Below are positions 61,671-64,000 of a stretch of 64,000 bases of DNA, in pieces (the stretch's first letter is position 1; every line of letters starts with the position of its first letter). The DNA comes from Timonella corticicola. Its GTDB lineage: Bacteria; Actinomycetota; Actinomycetes; Actinomycetales; Cellulomonadaceae. A program made the position numbers and the translations under genes. Under the pieces are notes generated by a model. The model did not search any database. It had not been told where the DNA came from and saw only the letters and a list, made by a program, of their open reading frames with translations. The stretch lies in contig NZ_JBHUOP010000001.1 in the NCBI RefSeq assembly GCF_042683685.1, forward strand, positions 558,001 through 622,000. Reading direction: 5' to 3'.

Positions 61671-61679
61671 AAATCGCGT

Positions 61680-62090
61680 CTAGCGTGCCTCGATAATCAT
61701 GCAGGTGAGGCGTGAGGTGCAGATGCGACGGCCCGACTCGTCGGAAATGATGATTTCGAAACTGGCAGTGCTACGGCCAAGGTGAATCGCCCGCGATTCC
61801 CCATACACAACCCCTTCTCGGATGCCTGCGTGATGTGTTGCATTGATCTCGATTCCCACAGCAGCCTTTCCCGGGCCGGCATGCGCTTGCGCGGCAATGG
61901 ACCCCAATGTTTCAGCGAGGACCACGCTCGCGCCTCCATGCAGCAGGCCAGCAGGCTGCGTATTGCCCTCAACGGGCATGCGACCTGTGGTGAGGGCAGG
62001 GGTAACCTTGGTTAGTTCGATCCCCATGCGCTCAATGAGCGTACCCTGAAGTGAAAAACCGGCAGTGTTCAACGTGTCGTTTGATTCCAT
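61680..62090 (-). CDS. PaaI-type hotdog-fold thioesterase
   Basis: Acyl-CoA thioesterase of the YdiI/PaaI group, 136 aa. Motif GNTQPAGLLHGGASVVLAETLGSIAA carries the catalytic HGG and Glu in the central helix; NATHHAGIREGVVYGESRAIHLGRSTASFEI forms the later strands. Likely hydrolyses aromatic or hydroxybenzoyl-type CoA esters. ATG 62090 gives the family length. Only 19 bp separate it from the divergent polA start, so their promoters must overlap each other's coding regions. A one-mismatch dispersed motif (61738-61748) lies in its 3' part. Confidence 0.86.
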   Translation of the reverse strand: MESNDTLNTAGFSLQGTLIERMGIELTKVTPALTTGRMPVEGNTQPAGLLHGGASVVLAETLGSIAAQAHAGPGKAAVGIEINATHHAGIREGVVYGESRAIHLGRSTASFEIIISDESGRRICTSRLTCMIIEAR

Positions 62091-62109
62091 ACAAGATAGG
62101 TTTGCAGGT

Positions 62110-64000
62110 GTGAACGAGTTTGCGCGACCCCGTCTCTTAATTATCGATGGCCATTCGATGGCCTTCCGAGCCTTTTTCGCGCTGCCGGCGGACAAATTTG
62201 TCACGTCAGGTGGCGCTCACACCAATGCGGTGCACGGTTTCATCAATATGCTTGTCTCTCTGATCACGCAGGAGAAGCCAACCCATATCGGTGTGGCTTT
62301 CGACGCTGGTTCGCATACCTTCAGGACCGATGAATATCCCGAATACAAGGGTGGTCGAGACGCCACCCCTGAGGAGTTCAAGGGACAGGTGCCGCTCCTC
62401 AAGGATGTGCTTGCGTCTATGAACATCAAGTTCCTCGACAAGGACATGTTCGAGGCCGACGACATCCTTGCAACCTGGGCTGCCGAGGCGACCGCGAACG
62501 ACATGGAGGTTCTCGTGTGTTCCGGCGACCGCGACGCATTCCAGTTGGTCAACGAACATGTGACCGTGCTCTATCCGGTCAAGGGCGTTTCGGAACTCAA
62601 GCGTTACACACCGGAAGCGGTTGAGGAGAAATACGGGGTTAGACCAGAGAACTATCCTGACCTTGCAGCGCTGACGGGGGAGACCGCAGACAACATTCCC
62701 GGAGTCCCCGGCGTCGGCCCCAAGACCGCCGCTAAGTGGATCACTCAGTTCGGTTCGCTTGAGGCGATCCTGGATGGTGCCGACACGATCAAGGGCAAGG
62801 TTGGCGACAATCTTCGCGCGCACCTTGATCAGGTTCGCCGCAATCGTCAGATCAACCGACTGCTGACCGACGTTGATTTGGCAATCGGGGTGCTGGACCT
62901 GGGCATGGCTCCGTGGGACCGCGAGGCGATGAACGAGATCTTCGACGTCCTCGAGTTTCGCACGCTACGTGAGCGCCTGTTCAAGTTGATGCCCGCTGGT
63001 GAGGTTGAGGGCTCAGCGGTTCAGACGCCCGATATCGAACTCGATGTCACAATCTTTGACTCTGAGCACACTGTGTTGGACTGGCTCGACGCGGCTGGAC
63101 CTGACCCCGTGTCCGTCGTGGTTGAGGGCACGCAGACCCCGTACGGCGGGTCGGCCTGGACCGTCGCGCTCGGAAGCACTGGAGATCGTGTGGGCGTTGC
63201 ACGGCTCGATGAACTCTCGGACGCCAACACGGTTGCGCTGCGTGACTGGCTCGCCAACCAACAGGCTCCCAAGGTCGTCCACAACGTGAAGGGCGTATGG
63301 CACGCCTTGAACCGCTTTTCCGGTGGAATCAGGGGCGTCCGGTTCGATGTGGAGTTGGGCGCCTATCTGGCGCACCCAGACCAGCGTACCTATGGCCTTG
63401 ACGTGCTTGCGGAGCGCTACCTCTTCACCTCTCTCGCTCCAACCGAGACTTCGGGTCAGGGAGAGTTCGATCTGGGTCTTGAAGACGACAGCCAAAACCA
63501 ACGGCTCGCTCTTCAGGCATCGGCAGTGTTGAAACTTGAGGCGCTCCTGCGAACTGAACTGCGGGAACGTAATTCGCTCTCGCTGATCGAGGACTTGGAA
63601 CTTCCGCTCGCGGACGTGCTGGCTTCGATGGAGCACGACGGCGTTGCCATCGACACTCAGCACCTGCGTGGCTTGGAGGGCTTCTTCGCTCAGGAAGCAG
63701 AAACAGCGGCAAACGAGGCGTACGAGGCCATTGGCCGGAAGGTCAACCTTGGTTCGCCGAAGCAACTCCAAGAGGTCCTGTTCGACCAACTGGACATGCC
63801 CAAGACCAGGAAGACGAAGACCGGTTACACCACGGACGCCGCGGCGCTCTCAGACCTGTTCGAGAAGACCCAGCATCCATTCCTCAAGCATCTGCTGTCG
63901 TACCGCGACGTCACGAAACTCAAGCAGACCGTTGAGACTCTGCTGAAGTCGGTCACGCCGGATGACCGTATACACACGACCTTCCAACAGACCGTAGCGG
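62110..64000 (+). CDS. polA: DNA polymerase I, 3' end outside window
   Basis: Repair polymerase that fills gaps and removes RNA primers. 630 codons are visible and the frame is open at the right edge. The N-terminal 5'-nuclease domain is complete: LLIIDGHSMAFRAFFAL, DEYPEYKGGRDATPEEF, VCSGDRDAFQLV, GVPGVGPKTAAKWI. A 3'-5' exonuclease-like domain follows (~300-480) but the DxE catalytic pair is not visible (VVVEGTQTPY stands where it is expected), as in other actinobacterial PolA. The polymerase domain begins near 63590 (SLIEDLELPLADVLASMEHDGVAID). TAGGTT lies seven nt before the GTG, predicting a leaderless mRNA. Confidence 0.95.
   Translation, partial: MNEFARPRLLIIDGHSMAFRAFFALPADKFVTSGGAHTNAVHGFINMLVSLITQEKPTHIGVAFDAGSHTFRTDEYPEYKGGRDATPEEFKGQVPLLKDVLASMNIKFLDKDMFEADDILATWAAEATANDMEVLVCSGDRDAFQLVNEHVTVLYPVKGVSELKRYTPEAVEEKYGVRPENYPDLAALTGETADNIPGVPGVGPKTAAKWITQFGSLEAILDGADTIKGKVGDNLRAHLDQVRRNRQINRLLTDVDLAIGVLDLGMAPWDREAMNEIFDVLEFRTLRERLFKLMPAGEVEGSAVQTPDIELDVTIFDSEHTVLDWLDAAGPDPVSVVVEGTQTPYGGSAWTVALGSTGDRVGVARLDELSDANTVALRDWLANQQAPKVVHNVKGVWHALNRFSGGIRGVRFDVELGAYLAHPDQRTYGLDVLAERYLFTSLAPTETSGQGEFDLGLEDDSQNQRLALQASAVLKLEALLRTELRERNSLSLIEDLELPLADVLASMEHDGVAIDTQHLRGLEGFFAQEAETAANEAYEAIGRKVNLGSPKQLQEVLFDQLDMPKTRKTKTGYTTDAAALSDLFEKTQHPFLKHLLSYRDVTKLKQTVETLLKSVTPDDRIHTTFQQTVA

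Noticed and set aside
1..64000. CRISPR array, prophage or insertion sequence
   Set aside because: No evenly spaced direct repeats, no transposase, integrase or phage structural genes are seen; the only large repeats are the tRNA cassettes.

Overview
This 64 kb window comes from an actinobacterium (Actinomycetota). Diagnostic content includes the mycothiol ligase MshC, a complete Pup-proteasome locus (arc, dop, pup, prcB, prcA, pafA), the ImuA'-ImuB-DnaE2 mutasome, SecA2, an ANTAR response regulator, a DUF5703 protein and the Trp-region membrane protein. Base composition is moderately GC-rich and the gene order around pafA/FKBP and mshC/PAC2/HAD/RecB resembles Micrococcales. The genus cannot be fixed from the sequence alone. 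There are no rRNA genes, CRISPR arrays, prophage or recognisable transposases. 

Layout. 1-6.7 kb: the 3' end of a ThiD-TenA fusion, an SpoU RNA methylase, a DinB-like protein, SecA2, a small membrane protein, a GNAT enzyme and a YbaK deacylase. 6.9-13.1 kb: the SOS mutagenesis operon imuA'-imuB-dnaE2 behind a perfect LexA box. 13.1-17.0 kb: a DapA-like aldolase with a long disordered tail, a serine hydrolase and an MFS exporter. 17.0-18.6 kb: three copies of a ~210-bp tRNA-Leu(GAG) cassette with a small HTH gene, a 71-nt hairpin element and a 19-bp perfect hairpin lying between them. 18.7-31.6 kb: CoA Nudix hydrolase, M3 and M20 peptidases, UppP, MshC, PAC2 protein, HAD phosphatase, RecB-type nuclease, M50 protease and TrmI. 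31.9-39.6 kb: the pupylation/proteasome locus plus an FKBP lipoprotein. 39.8-51.5 kb: hisF, a heterodimeric ABC exporter, hisI, trpE, membrane proteins, trpC-trpB-trpA and lgt. 51.8-64 kb: gltB-gltD, pyk, tRNA-Leu(CAA), ANTAR regulator, GNAT, thioesterase and the start of polA.

How it works together. Most of the window is housekeeping: amino-acid synthesis (Trp, His, Glu), redox and cell-wall supply (mycothiol, UppP, Lgt), targeted proteolysis and translesion repair. About a dozen first-in-operon genes have a TANNNT hexamer 6-8 nt before an ATG or GTG, which points to leaderless mRNAs; these hexamers also helped select starts.

The unusual signal is in short repeated DNA rather than in genes. 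(1) An 11-16 nt motif, core TCGTCGGCAAT, occurs exactly 7 times, and further copies differ by one base; many sit at or just past stop codons. (2) A 71-nt two-stem hairpin with A/U-rich internal loops occurs twice with no length change (about 77% identical). (3) The tRNA-Leu(GAG) promoter-tRNA-terminator cassette is triplicated. (4) A 21-nt TGTCGGCGGTG-type repeat occurs in two distant intergenic hairpins. I recognise none of the first, second and fourth families.
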